Assembly: GCF_003121585.1 (NCBI RefSeq)
Contig: NZ_QEOO01000026.1
Span: 62,001 to 126,000, forward strand
Direction: 5' to 3'
DNA length: 64,000 bases
Origin: Nocardioides speluncae
GTDB lineage: Bacteria; Actinomycetota; Actinomycetes; Propionibacteriales; Nocardioidaceae
Part shown: piece after piece, positions 44,445-51,690 of the stretch
Position numbering within the stretch: position 1 is the first letter of the stretch
How the letters are laid out: every line of letters begins with the position of its first letter
Position numbers and translations under genes: made by a program
The notes under the pieces: generated by a model
Database searches by the model: none
Told to the model about the DNA's origin: nothing
Seen by the model: the letters and a program-made list of their open reading frames with translations, nothing else

Positions 44445-45677
44445 CTAGGCGCGTTCGAGGCGGCGTACGTCGGGGAGCAGGGCGGCGACGACCACGCTGG
44501 CCACGATCACGGCGGTGACGACGAGCAGCCAGGTGCGCAGGCCGGTCAGCTGGGCGAGCGGGCCGGTCAGCGCCAGTCCCAGCGGGCGGGCGACGAAGGA
44601 GCCGACCTGGTCGAAGGCGTAGACCCGGGCCAGCTTGTCCTCCGGGATCTGCTGCTGGATCGACAGGTCCCAGCCGACGCTGAAGATCTCCAGGCCGAAG
44701 CCGTGCAGGAAGGCGCCGAGCAGCACCACCCAGAGCTGGTCGCTCACCGCGATCGCGAACGGGAAGGCGGCGGTCAGCGCGAGCAGCCAGGTGCCGATCG
44801 CGAGCGGGTGACGCGGGCGCCAGCGCAGGGTCAGCAGCCCGCCAACCACGAAGCCGGCCATCAGCATCGCCATCGCCCAGCCCCACGCCGCGCGGCCGAG
44901 GGTGTCCTCGACCACGATCGGGCCCAGCACGCCCTGCGCGCCGCCGTAGAACAGGTGGTAGACCAGCGCCTGCGCGATCAGCGCCCACAGCCAGGTCCGG
45001 CTCAGCACCTCGCGGAGCCCGGCGCGCAGGTCGGAGAGCATCGACTCGGTCCGCTCGACGGGCACCTCGGGCACCTTCATCTGCGCGAAGCAGATGGAGG
45101 CGGCCGCGAACGACAGCCCGTCGATCGCGATCGCCCAGCCCGGTCCGACCGCAGCGACCAGCAGCCCGGCCGCGGCGAAGCCGACGATCAGCGCCGCGTT
45201 CTGAGCGGTACGCCGCAGCGCGACGGCCGACGCCAGGCAGTGCGGCGGAATGGTCAGCCGGGTCATCGCCTGCGAGCTTGGGTTGCCGAGCGCGCCGAGG
45301 CACCCGTTGACCACACCGAAGGCGGCCAGCAGCGGGATCGACGCCCAGCCGGCGATCATCGCCACCGCGACCAGGATCTGCGACAGCGCCGCGAGCCGCG
45401 CCGTACCAACCATCATCAGCCGCCGCGAGAGCCGGTCGCCGAGCACCCCGCCGTACAGCACGGTCACCACGTCGGCCAGCGCGTACAGCGCGATCACCCC
45501 GCCGAGCTCGGTCGCCGAGCCGCCGAGGTCCAGGACGGCGAAGGCCAGGGCGACCGGCGCGATGGCGTTGCCGAGGTTGGTGATGGTGCCGCCGGCGAGC
45601 AGCCAGCGGTACGCCGGGTGCTCGAGCGCCTCGCGGGCACTACCGGACCGAGCGGGAGCGGCAGGTGTGGTGGTCAT
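44445..45677 (-). CDS. MFS transporter, probable drug/siderophore exporter
   Basis: 410 aa with 12 predicted membrane helices. The opening HPAYRWLLAGGTITNLGNAIAPVALAFAVLDLGGSATELGGVIALYALADVVTVLYGGVLGDRLSRRLMM shows the MFS loop motif between helices 2 and 3. The family is MFS_3 (EntS/macrolide-efflux type). It is divergent from a MarR gene with two palindromes between them, so substrate-induced export controlled by that regulator is likely. The substrate is unknown. Confidence 0.88.
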   Translation of the reverse strand: MTTTPAAPARSGSAREALEHPAYRWLLAGGTITNLGNAIAPVALAFAVLDLGGSATELGGVIALYALADVVTVLYGGVLGDRLSRRLMMVGTARLAALSQILVAVAMIAGWASIPLLAAFGVVNGCLGALGNPSSQAMTRLTIPPHCLASAVALRRTAQNAALIVGFAAAGLLVAAVGPGWAIAIDGLSFAAASICFAQMKVPEVPVERTESMLSDLRAGLREVLSRTWLWALIAQALVYHLFYGGAQGVLGPIVVEDTLGRAAWGWAMAMLMAGFVVGGLLTLRWRPRHPLAIGTWLLALTAAFPFAIAVSDQLWVVLLGAFLHGFGLEIFSVGWDLSIQQQIPEDKLARVYAFDQVGSFVARPLGLALTGPLAQLTGLRTWLLVVTAVIVASVVVAALLPDVRRLERA

Positions 45678-45691
45678 GGCTCGGACGTTAC

Positions 45692-45719
45692 TTCGCTAGC
45701 GAACTATTCGTCAACGAAT
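45692..45719. promoter_or_regulatory. Two adjacent palindromes, probable MarR operators
   Basis: TTCGCTAGCGAA (45692-45703, perfect) and ATTCGT-CA-ACGAAT (45706-45719, perfect arms) have centres 15 bp apart in the 61-bp gap between the divergent MFS and MarR genes. Both contain TTCG...CGAA half sites. They are AT-richer than the surroundings and are the natural binding sites of the MarR protein. Confidence 0.65.
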
Positions 45720-45738
45720 TAACTGCTAGCCTGGGGCC

Positions 45739-46275
45739 ATGGCCAAGGCAAGCGACCGGGACGGCGAGGACGACGCCGACCGGCACGTCGCCCGCTGGCG
45801 GGATCACTGGATCGACGTGGACTTCGACGACGAGGTCGAGGGCGCGGTGGTCCGGATGCAGCATCTGGTGCGCCACTTCCGGGAGGCGAAGCAGCGCGCC
45901 GTCGCCCAGGTGGGCCTGCAGGCGTTCGAGTACGACACCCTGCACACGTTGATGATCCGGGACACCCCCGGGCACGCCTCACCGACCGACCTGGCCACCG
46001 ATCTCGGCGTCTCCCCCGCGGGCATGACTGGGCGCCTCGATACCCTCGAGAAGGCCGGCTACGTCGGTCGCACCGTCGGCAAGACCGACCGGCGTCGGGT
46101 CGAGGTCGAGATCACCGATGCCGGCGCCGACATCTGGCGGCAGGCGATGGCGATCCGCGGTGACGCCGAGGACCAGGTCGTCAACGTGCTGTCGAAGAAG
46201 GAGCAGATCGCCCTCAACCAGCTGCTCAAGCGGATGACGCTCAGCGTCGAGGCCGAGGGCGAGCAGGATCACTAG
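45739..46275 (+). CDS. MarR family transcriptional regulator
   Basis: 178 aa. The winged helix is visible as SPTDLATDLGVSPAGMTGRLDTLEKAGYVGRTVGKTDRRRVEVEITDAG, the classic MarR DNA-binding wing with the DRR motif. A 30-residue charged N-terminus precedes it. It is divergent from the MFS exporter and ends overlapping the convergent RTX gene by 4 nt (CTAG). It probably represses both itself and the exporter. Confidence 0.92.
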   Translation: MAKASDRDGEDDADRHVARWRDHWIDVDFDDEVEGAVVRMQHLVRHFREAKQRAVAQVGLQAFEYDTLHTLMIRDTPGHASPTDLATDLGVSPAGMTGRLDTLEKAGYVGRTVGKTDRRRVEVEITDAGADIWRQAMAIRGDAEDQVVNVLSKKEQIALNQLLKRMTLSVEAEGEQDH

Positions 46276-46751
46276 TGGCTGGTGACGATGATCCGCTCGC
46301 AGCCGATGAAGGCCTCGCCGGCGTCGTGGCCGAATCGGATCCGGACCGTGTCGTGGCCCGCGCCGCAGTTGATCTCGTCGGCCTTGCCGTCGCGGGTGAT
46401 CCGGATGACGTCGTTGCCACTGCTGCCGAACACGGAGTCGGCGCCCCTGCCAGGCAGCAGCAGATCGGCCCCGCGGTTGCCGTTCAAGGCGTCGGAGCCG
46501 TCCGCGCCGACCAGCCGATCCGCGCCCGCATGACCGAAGAGGCTGTCACCGCCTGCACCGCCGTTGATGAGGTCGTTGCCCCCGCGGCCGGACAGGTGGT
46601 CGCCGCCACCCTTGCCGTAGATCTTGTCCGCCTGGGACGTGCCGGTGAGAATGTCGCCGCTCGCGGTGCCGTCAATGGTCTCGGCGTACGCCGCGCTGGT
46701 CACGGCGGTTGCGGCAATGGCAAGGATGCTGACGGTGGCAGTTCGGATCAT
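46272..46751 (-). CDS. Small secreted RTX protein, second copy
   Basis: 159 aa. Signal peptide MIRTATVSILAIAATAVTSAAYA, then ETIDGTASGDILTGTSQADKIYGKGGGDHLSGRGGNDLINGGAGGDSLFGHAGADRLVG with RTX nonapeptides, and the closing segment DEINCGAGHDTVRIRFGHDAGEAFIGCERIIVTSH. It is a clear paralogue of the protein at 42557-43087 (both have the INCG and GCE/NCE cysteine pair at the end). Probably Ca2+-binding and extracellular; role unknown. Confidence 0.88.
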   Translation of the reverse strand: MIRTATVSILAIAATAVTSAAYAETIDGTASGDILTGTSQADKIYGKGGGDHLSGRGGNDLINGGAGGDSLFGHAGADRLVGADGSDALNGNRGADLLLPGRGADSVFGSSGNDVIRITRDGKADEINCGAGHDTVRIRFGHDAGEAFIGCERIIVTSH

Positions 46752-46779
46752 GGCAGCCAGTCAAGCGGCAGGGTTCAAG

Positions 46780-47268
46780 TCAGCCGCGGTACGGCGTGAG
46801 CCTCGGCCACCAGCCCGGCACCTCGCGCCGGTAGCGCTCGTAGGCCGCGCCGTACTCGCGGCTCAGCGTGGGCTGCTCGTAGCCGTGCACGAACGCCGCG
46901 AACGCGAGGGCGACCACGCCGAGCCACGCCGTACAGCCCCAGCTCTGGAAGGCCAGCGCCTGGCCCGCGATGACGGCGCCCACGCCGACGTACATCGGGT
47001 TGCGGACGTAGCGGTAGATGCCGGAGACGACCAGCGACTCGGTCGGCGCGGCCGGCATCGGCGTGCCCCTGCCCTGTACGGCGAACTGCACGAAGCAGAC
47101 CGTGACGACCAGCGCGCCCGCGACCACCAGCACTCCGCCGACCACGTCGCGCACGACCACGCCGGGCGCCGAGCCGTCCCACCGCGTGATCCACCACGGC
47201 ACCACGCCGGCCACCATCACCGGCGCCAGCACGAACCACACCAGCGAGCCGACCGCTGCCTTCACCAT
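46780..47268 (-). CDS. Isoprenylcysteine carboxyl methyltransferase-type membrane protein
   Basis: 162 aa with four or five membrane helices. The motif SGIYRYVRNPMYVGVGAVIAGQAL followed by EQPTLSREYGAAYERYRREVPGW is the signature of the ICMT/phospholipid methyltransferase family, which methylates small or lipid-like substrates with SAM. ATG 47268 shares a base with the stop of the glycosyltransferase gene (TGATG), so both are translated together and probably act on one compound. Confidence 0.88.
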   Translation of the reverse strand: MVKAAVGSLVWFVLAPVMVAGVVPWWITRWDGSAPGVVVRDVVGGVLVVAGALVVTVCFVQFAVQGRGTPMPAAPTESLVVSGIYRYVRNPMYVGVGAVIAGQALAFQSWGCTAWLGVVALAFAAFVHGYEQPTLSREYGAAYERYRREVPGWWPRLTPYRG

Positions 47269-48527
47269 CACGCCTCCTGAGTGGTCTGGGCTTCGTGGGC
47301 GAGCTCGGCGATCGCCTCGGCGGCGAGCGTGGGGCCGTCGACGGCGTCGTACAGCTGTTTGATGTCGCGGGCCGCGCCGCGGTAGCGGTCGTCGGTCAGC
47401 ATCGCGTCGGCGAGCCGGGTCAGCCGGCGGCCGACGCGGCTGGGTGGCACCGCGCGGGCCGCGCCGAGCCGGGACAGCAGGGCGAGGTTGAGCTGCTGCT
47501 CGAGCTGGAGGGGTACGCCGAGCACCGGCGTCCCCGCCGCCATCGCGGTCTGCACGCTGCCCTGGCCGCCGGTCACCACGGCCAGGTCGACCTGCGGCAT
47601 CACCTCGTGGCTGGGCAGCACCCCCGCCACCAGCACCCGGTCGGACTCCAGGTCGGCGACGTCGTGAACGGTGCCCGCCACCAGCACCCGGGCACCGGTC
47701 GCCGCCGCGGCCGCGACCGTCTCGCGAACCAGCGCGGCGCGGGTCGAGGTGAGGGCGACGTACACGACCGGGCCGGGGCCGGCGAGGAACTCGGCGGCCC
47801 GGTCCGGCACCGGCACCTCCAGATGGGCGAAGAGCGGTCCGCTGTAGCGCAGCCGGGTGCCGGCGCGGTAGCCGCGGCCGCGCGGCCTCCAAGCCTCCAG
47901 GTCAGCCCGCGAGATGCCGAGCACCTCGGGCACCTCCGGCACCAGCGTCAGATCCCCCAGCAGCAGCGCCGGCAGACTGGGCACCGGCTCGACGCCGAGC
48001 TCCGCGGCCACCCGGTTGAAGCCGGAGCAGTAGTGCCGCAGCCGGGGCAGCAGCGCGCCGGCCACCCGGCCACGCAGCCCACCCGGAAGCAGGCCACGCT
48101 CGAACACCGGCGGCACGAAGCTGCCGGCGTACTCGGTCACCAGCGGGATGCCGGCCAGCCGGGTCGACAGCAGCGCGGTGAGCGTGAAGCCGGTGACCGC
48201 GACACGCACGTCGTGCTCGCGGAAGTACGCCGCCTCCGCCCGCACGTAGGCCAGCAACTCGTCGTCGGCGTACATGCTCTGGCCGACCGGGCCGGCGCCG
48301 ATCGCCTCCCGCACCAGCCGGGCGCTCCGCTCGGCGTCCATCGGCGGCCCGATCACGTCGTACTCCACACCGGCCGCGGCCAGCAGCGGCTCGTGGGTGC
48401 CGCCGTGGGTGGCGACCCGGACCGGTACGCCGAGCCTGCTCAAGGCGCTGTGGATCTCCAGCATTCGCGAGGTCTCGGACAGGTACGCACAGCTCGGCAA
48501 CAGGCAGATCACGGGCCACACCTCCAC
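47268..48527 (-). CDS. Glycosyltransferase of the MGT/UDP-glucuronosyltransferase-like family
   Basis: 419 aa, GT-B fold family 1. N-terminal acceptor domain begins VICLLPSCAYLSETSRMLEIHSALSRLGVPVRVATHGGTHEPLLAAAGVEYDVI. The C-terminal nucleotide-sugar site is VVTGGQGSVQTAMAAGTPVLGVPLQLEQQLN; most relatives have His where this has Thr before GG. GTG 48527 is 30 nt from the divergent MarR ATG. With the coupled ICMT-type gene it could modify and detoxify a hydrophobic compound. Substrate unknown. Confidence 0.88.
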   Translation of the reverse strand: MEVWPVICLLPSCAYLSETSRMLEIHSALSRLGVPVRVATHGGTHEPLLAAAGVEYDVIGPPMDAERSARLVREAIGAGPVGQSMYADDELLAYVRAEAAYFREHDVRVAVTGFTLTALLSTRLAGIPLVTEYAGSFVPPVFERGLLPGGLRGRVAGALLPRLRHYCSGFNRVAAELGVEPVPSLPALLLGDLTLVPEVPEVLGISRADLEAWRPRGRGYRAGTRLRYSGPLFAHLEVPVPDRAAEFLAGPGPVVYVALTSTRAALVRETVAAAAATGARVLVAGTVHDVADLESDRVLVAGVLPSHEVMPQVDLAVVTGGQGSVQTAMAAGTPVLGVPLQLEQQLNLALLSRLGAARAVPPSRVGRRLTRLADAMLTDDRYRGAARDIKQLYDAVDGPTLAAEAIAELAHEAQTTQEA

Positions 48528-48536
48528 TCGGTCTCG

Positions 48537-48550
48537 ATATTAGGTAATAT
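48537..48550. promoter_or_regulatory. AT-rich palindrome, probable MarR operator
   Basis: ATATTA-GG-TAATAT with perfect arms lies in the 30-bp gap between the divergent glycosyltransferase (GTG 48527) and MarR (ATG 48558) genes. Such AT-rich sequence stands out strongly here and must also contain the promoter elements, so binding would block both directions. Confidence 0.65.
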
Positions 48551-48557
48551 ATTGCGC

Positions 48558-49037
48558 ATGTCAGGTGAGGACAAGCAGATCTTCGATCTCGGGCCCGGCT
48601 CGTCGCTGGTGCCGGCGGTGCGGGCGTTCCGGGCGGCGGTGCTGCTCGGCGAGCGGCTGCACTACCTGATGGACGAGCGGCTGCGGGCCGACGGCCTCAC
48701 CACCAAGCAGGCCGCGCTGCTCACCGTGGTGATCGCGCTCGACCGGCCGACGGTGACCGAGGCGGCGGCCGCGCTGCGCACCAGCCACCAGAACGTCGCC
48801 CAGCTTGTCGCCCCGCTCGAGCGCAAGGGCTTCCTCCGGGTCGAGGCCGACCCCGGCGACCGCCGCCGCAAGCGGCTCGCGGTGACCGAGGCCAGCAACG
48901 CCTACTGGCTGGGCCGCGACGACGCCGACGAGGCCGCCGTGGCCGAGTGGTTCTCCGCCCTCACCCCCACCGAGCTCGCCACGTTCCTCGACTTCTGCGA
49001 GCGGATTCTCGGTGGTCTCGACGGGTCCGGTGGTTGA
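48558..49037 (+). CDS. MarR family transcriptional regulator
   Basis: 159 aa. Winged helix seen as LTTKQAALLTVVIALDRPTVTEAAAALRTSHQNVAQLVAPLERKGFLRVEADPGDRRRKRLAVTEAS, with the DRRR wing motif. The last residues (GLDGSGG) and the stop codon are supplied by a dispersed palindromic repeat that begins at 49029, so the original C-terminus may have been changed by insertion of that repeat. It probably controls the divergent glycosyltransferase/methyltransferase pair. Confidence 0.9.
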   Translation: MSGEDKQIFDLGPGSSLVPAVRAFRAAVLLGERLHYLMDERLRADGLTTKQAALLTVVIALDRPTVTEAAAALRTSHQNVAQLVAPLERKGFLRVEADPGDRRRKRLAVTEASNAYWLGRDDADEAAVAEWFSALTPTELATFLDFCERILGGLDGSGG

Positions 49038-49119
49038 GGAGGTCGCTCTGCGACCGTCTCGAAACCACCACCCCTGCTGCCCTTGGTTTCGAGACGGTTG
49101 CTGCGCAACCTCCTCAACC
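49029..49119. repeat. Two REP-like palindromes in inverted orientation
   Basis: Copy A at 49032-49066 (GGTTGAGGAGGTCGC...GTCTCGAAACC) and copy B at 49085-49119 (GGTTTCGAGACGGTTGC...CTCCTCAACC) are 35 bp each, inverted to each other, with an 18-bp spacer. Each has its own inner hairpin (GGTCGC/GCGACC; GGTTGC/GCAACC). The pair forms a large cruciform. Copy A overlaps the stop codon of the MarR gene. A third, degenerate copy is at 5878-5919. Confidence 0.8.
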
Positions 49120-49158
49120 GGCGGGAGGCGCCTCCATCTGCGTGCCAGACTGAACAGC

Positions 49159-49710
49159 ATGGGGCACCGGACGACGGCGGAGATCGAGGGATATCTGGAC
49201 GAGCTGCGGGCGGCGCCGAAGGACGTGGGCACCCTCCACCTCGTCGTACGCCGTCCGGCGGAGGGCGAGCGGGACATCCTCGATGAGGGCACGCTCGACG
49301 AGGCGGGCGGGATGGTCGGCGACAACTGGCTGGACCGGGCGACTTCCCACGCCATCGCCGAGGGCCGCCACCTCAAGGCGCAGCTCAACGTGATGAGCGC
49401 GCGGATGGTCCGGTTCCTGGCGCCGACCGAGACCGAGCAGGCGCTTGCAGGCGACCAGCTGTACCTCGACCTCGACATCTCCCACGACAACCTGCCGAGC
49501 GGCAGCCGGCTCGCGCTCGGCGACACGGCGATCATCGAGGTGACCGACAAGCCGCACAACGGGTGCGCGAAGTTCCGTGCCCGGTTCGGCGACGACGCGC
49601 TCGGCTTCGTCAACTCGGAGGTCGGCAAGCAGCTGCGGCTGCGCGGCTTCAACGCCCGGGTGGTCACCGGCGGCGTCGTCCGTCCGGGCGACCAGGTCAA
49701 GTTGGTCTGA
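49159..49710 (+). CDS. MOSC domain-containing protein
   Basis: 183 aa. The MOSC domain is seen in LDEAGGMVGDNWLDRA, QLNVMSARMVRFLA, DLDISHDNLPSGSRLALGDTAIIEVTDKPHNGCAKFRARFG and VVTGGVVRPGDQVKLV; the Cys in HNGCAKF is the conserved one. MOSC proteins bind or transfer sulfur linked to molybdenum cofactor chemistry. About 20 residues precede the domain (TTAEIEGYLDELRAAPKDVG). ATG 49159 has no good ribosome site. Unconnected to the neighbours. Confidence 0.9.
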   Translation: MGHRTTAEIEGYLDELRAAPKDVGTLHLVVRRPAEGERDILDEGTLDEAGGMVGDNWLDRATSHAIAEGRHLKAQLNVMSARMVRFLAPTETEQALAGDQLYLDLDISHDNLPSGSRLALGDTAIIEVTDKPHNGCAKFRARFGDDALGFVNSEVGKQLRLRGFNARVVTGGVVRPGDQVKLV

Positions 49711-49788
49711 GGCCCGGGACGGATTCCTTGACGCTCATCCGGCACCACATGAAGACTGGGGCGTCCTGGCGCCACGAGGGAGGTCACC

Positions 49789-51690
49789 TTGGTACCTGAG
49801 TTCCCAGGACGCTCGACGCTGATCAACTCCCTGGACAGGGTCGGCGCTCGCAAGCCGTTGCAACGGTTCGGCGTAGTCAGCGAGCCGACCACCGCGCTGT
49901 CGGCGGACCCGCCCGAGGTCGCCCAGCTGCTGAGCGACGACGAGTTCGACCACAAGCTGCGCACCCTCGCAGAGGAGATCGGCCGCAGCCCCCACGAGGT
50001 GCGAGTCGATGCGGCGGCGTACCTCCGCGAGATGGGTGCGATCCACGGCGGCCGGTCCAGTGACGCATGGTCACGGATGACCAACTGGATGTACCGCGCC
50101 CACGACCTCCTCGTCGACGAGGAGAAGATGCGCCGGCTGCGCAAGCTCGACCGCCGGCACTCGCTGCTGTTCCTCTTCTCGCACCGCTCCTACCTCGACG
50201 GGATCGCGGTCCCGGTCGCCGTCGAGCAGCACGGCCTCTCGGCGCCGTTCACAATGGGCGGCGCCAACCTCAACTTCTTCCCGGTCAACCAGCTCGCGCG
50301 GCGAGCGGGGATCGTCTACATCCGACGCAACATCCGCGACCTCCCGGTCTACCGGCTCACGCTGCGCTCCTACATCGGCCAGATGGTCCGCAACCAGCAG
50401 AACCTCTGCTGGTCTATCGAGGGCGGCCGCACCCGCACCGGCAAGCTCCGGCCGCCGACGTACGGCATCCTGCGCTACGTCATCGACGGCCTGGAGGCGA
50501 CCAACGACAGCGAGGCCGTGATCATCCCGGTCTCGATCGTCTACGAGCAGCTGCACGAGGTCAGCCTGATGACGTCCGAGGCGCGCGGCGGCAACAAGCG
50601 GCCCGAGGACCTCCGCTGGCTGGTCAACTTCGCCCGCTCCCAGCAGGAGCGGCTCGGCCGCGCCTACCTCGACTTCGGCGAGCCGATCAACCTGCGCGAG
50701 CGGCTCGCGGAGCTGCGTGCCGAGGAGCCGGAGGGGCAGCACGCCGTCGAGCGGATCGCGCTGGACGCCTCGCACCGGATCAACGAGGCGACGCCGGTGA
50801 CCGCCACCGCGCTGGTGTGCGTGGCGATGCTCGCCGCCGACCGGTCGCTGACCCTCGGCGAGGTGATGGCCACGGTGGCGCCACTGGCCCGGTACGTCGA
50901 GCAGCGCAACTGGGCGGTGGCCGGCGCGGCCAACCTGACCGACCGCGCCACGGTACGCCGTACGCTCCAGGACCTGGGCAGCTCCGGCGTCCTCACCAGC
51001 TTCGACGGCGGCACCGAGACCGTCTGGGGCATCGGCCCCCAGAAGCATCTGGTCGCCGCGTTCTACCGCAACACCGCCGTCCATATGCTGCTCAACCGGG
51101 CCATCGGCGAGCTGGCCCTGGTGAAGGTGCTCGAAGGCGGCGACAACCCGCTCGAGATCGCGACCGCGGAGGCACTGGCACTCCGCGAGCTGCTGAAGTT
51201 CGACTTCTTCTTCGCGCCGCGCGGGCAGTTCGCCCTCGACCTGGCCGGCGAGCTCGCGATCATCGACCCGGAGCGCGTCAGCGACATGATCACCCCGTTC
51301 TCCGCCAAGGACGCCGCCCGCTGGCTCGAGATCGGCCGCCCGCATCTGGCCCACCTGGTGCTCCGGCCGTACCTCGACGCCTACCACCTGGTCGCCGACC
51401 GGCTGGCGGCCTGGGACGAGGACGAGGAGTTCGACGACACCCGGTTCCTCGACGAGTGCCTGCGAGTCGGCCGGCAGTGGGCGCTGCAGCGGCGGCTGGC
51501 GAGCGAGGAGTCGCTGTCGCTGGAGCTGTTCAAGCCGGCGCTGGCGCTGGCCCGGCACCGCGGCCTGGTCGAGTCCGATGAGCCCGAGCTCGGCAAGCGG
51601 CGCGAGGACTACCTCGACGAGGTCCGCGCGGTGGTACGCCGGCTCGACCGGCTGGCCGAGATGGCCCGGGCCCAGGACCGGCAGGCATGA
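49789..51690 (+). CDS. plsB: Glycerol-3-phosphate 1-O-acyltransferase
   Basis: 633 aa. PlsB-type enzymes acylate glycerol-3-phosphate at position 1, the first step to phosphatidate. The four acyltransferase motifs are visible: FSHRSYLDG (H-x4-D), GIVYIRRN, WSIEGGRTRTGK and IIPVSIVYE. The rest is the long C-terminal helical part usual in this family. TTG 49789 has GGGAGG 5 nt upstream. The stop overlaps the next gene (ATGA). First gene of an acyltransferase operon. Confidence 0.93.
   Translation: MVPEFPGRSTLINSLDRVGARKPLQRFGVVSEPTTALSADPPEVAQLLSDDEFDHKLRTLAEEIGRSPHEVRVDAAAYLREMGAIHGGRSSDAWSRMTNWMYRAHDLLVDEEKMRRLRKLDRRHSLLFLFSHRSYLDGIAVPVAVEQHGLSAPFTMGGANLNFFPVNQLARRAGIVYIRRNIRDLPVYRLTLRSYIGQMVRNQQNLCWSIEGGRTRTGKLRPPTYGILRYVIDGLEATNDSEAVIIPVSIVYEQLHEVSLMTSEARGGNKRPEDLRWLVNFARSQQERLGRAYLDFGEPINLRERLAELRAEEPEGQHAVERIALDASHRINEATPVTATALVCVAMLAADRSLTLGEVMATVAPLARYVEQRNWAVAGAANLTDRATVRRTLQDLGSSGVLTSFDGGTETVWGIGPQKHLVAAFYRNTAVHMLLNRAIGELALVKVLEGGDNPLEIATAEALALRELLKFDFFFAPRGQFALDLAGELAIIDPERVSDMITPFSAKDAARWLEIGRPHLAHLVLRPYLDAYHLVADRLAAWDEDEEFDDTRFLDECLRVGRQWALQRRLASEESLSLELFKPALALARHRGLVESDEPELGKRREDYLDEVRAVVRRLDRLAEMARAQDRQA

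Noticed and set aside
44134-44448. Possible 104-codon gene
   Set aside because: No ribosome site, no family pattern, mixed composition; it covers the hairpin and the RTX remnant, so it is more likely non-coding.
47295-48557. Long upstream extension of the MarR frame at 48558-49037
   Set aside because: The extra 420 residues are antisense to the glycosyltransferase gene and have no domain pattern; the family N-terminus and the divergent operator place the start at 48558.
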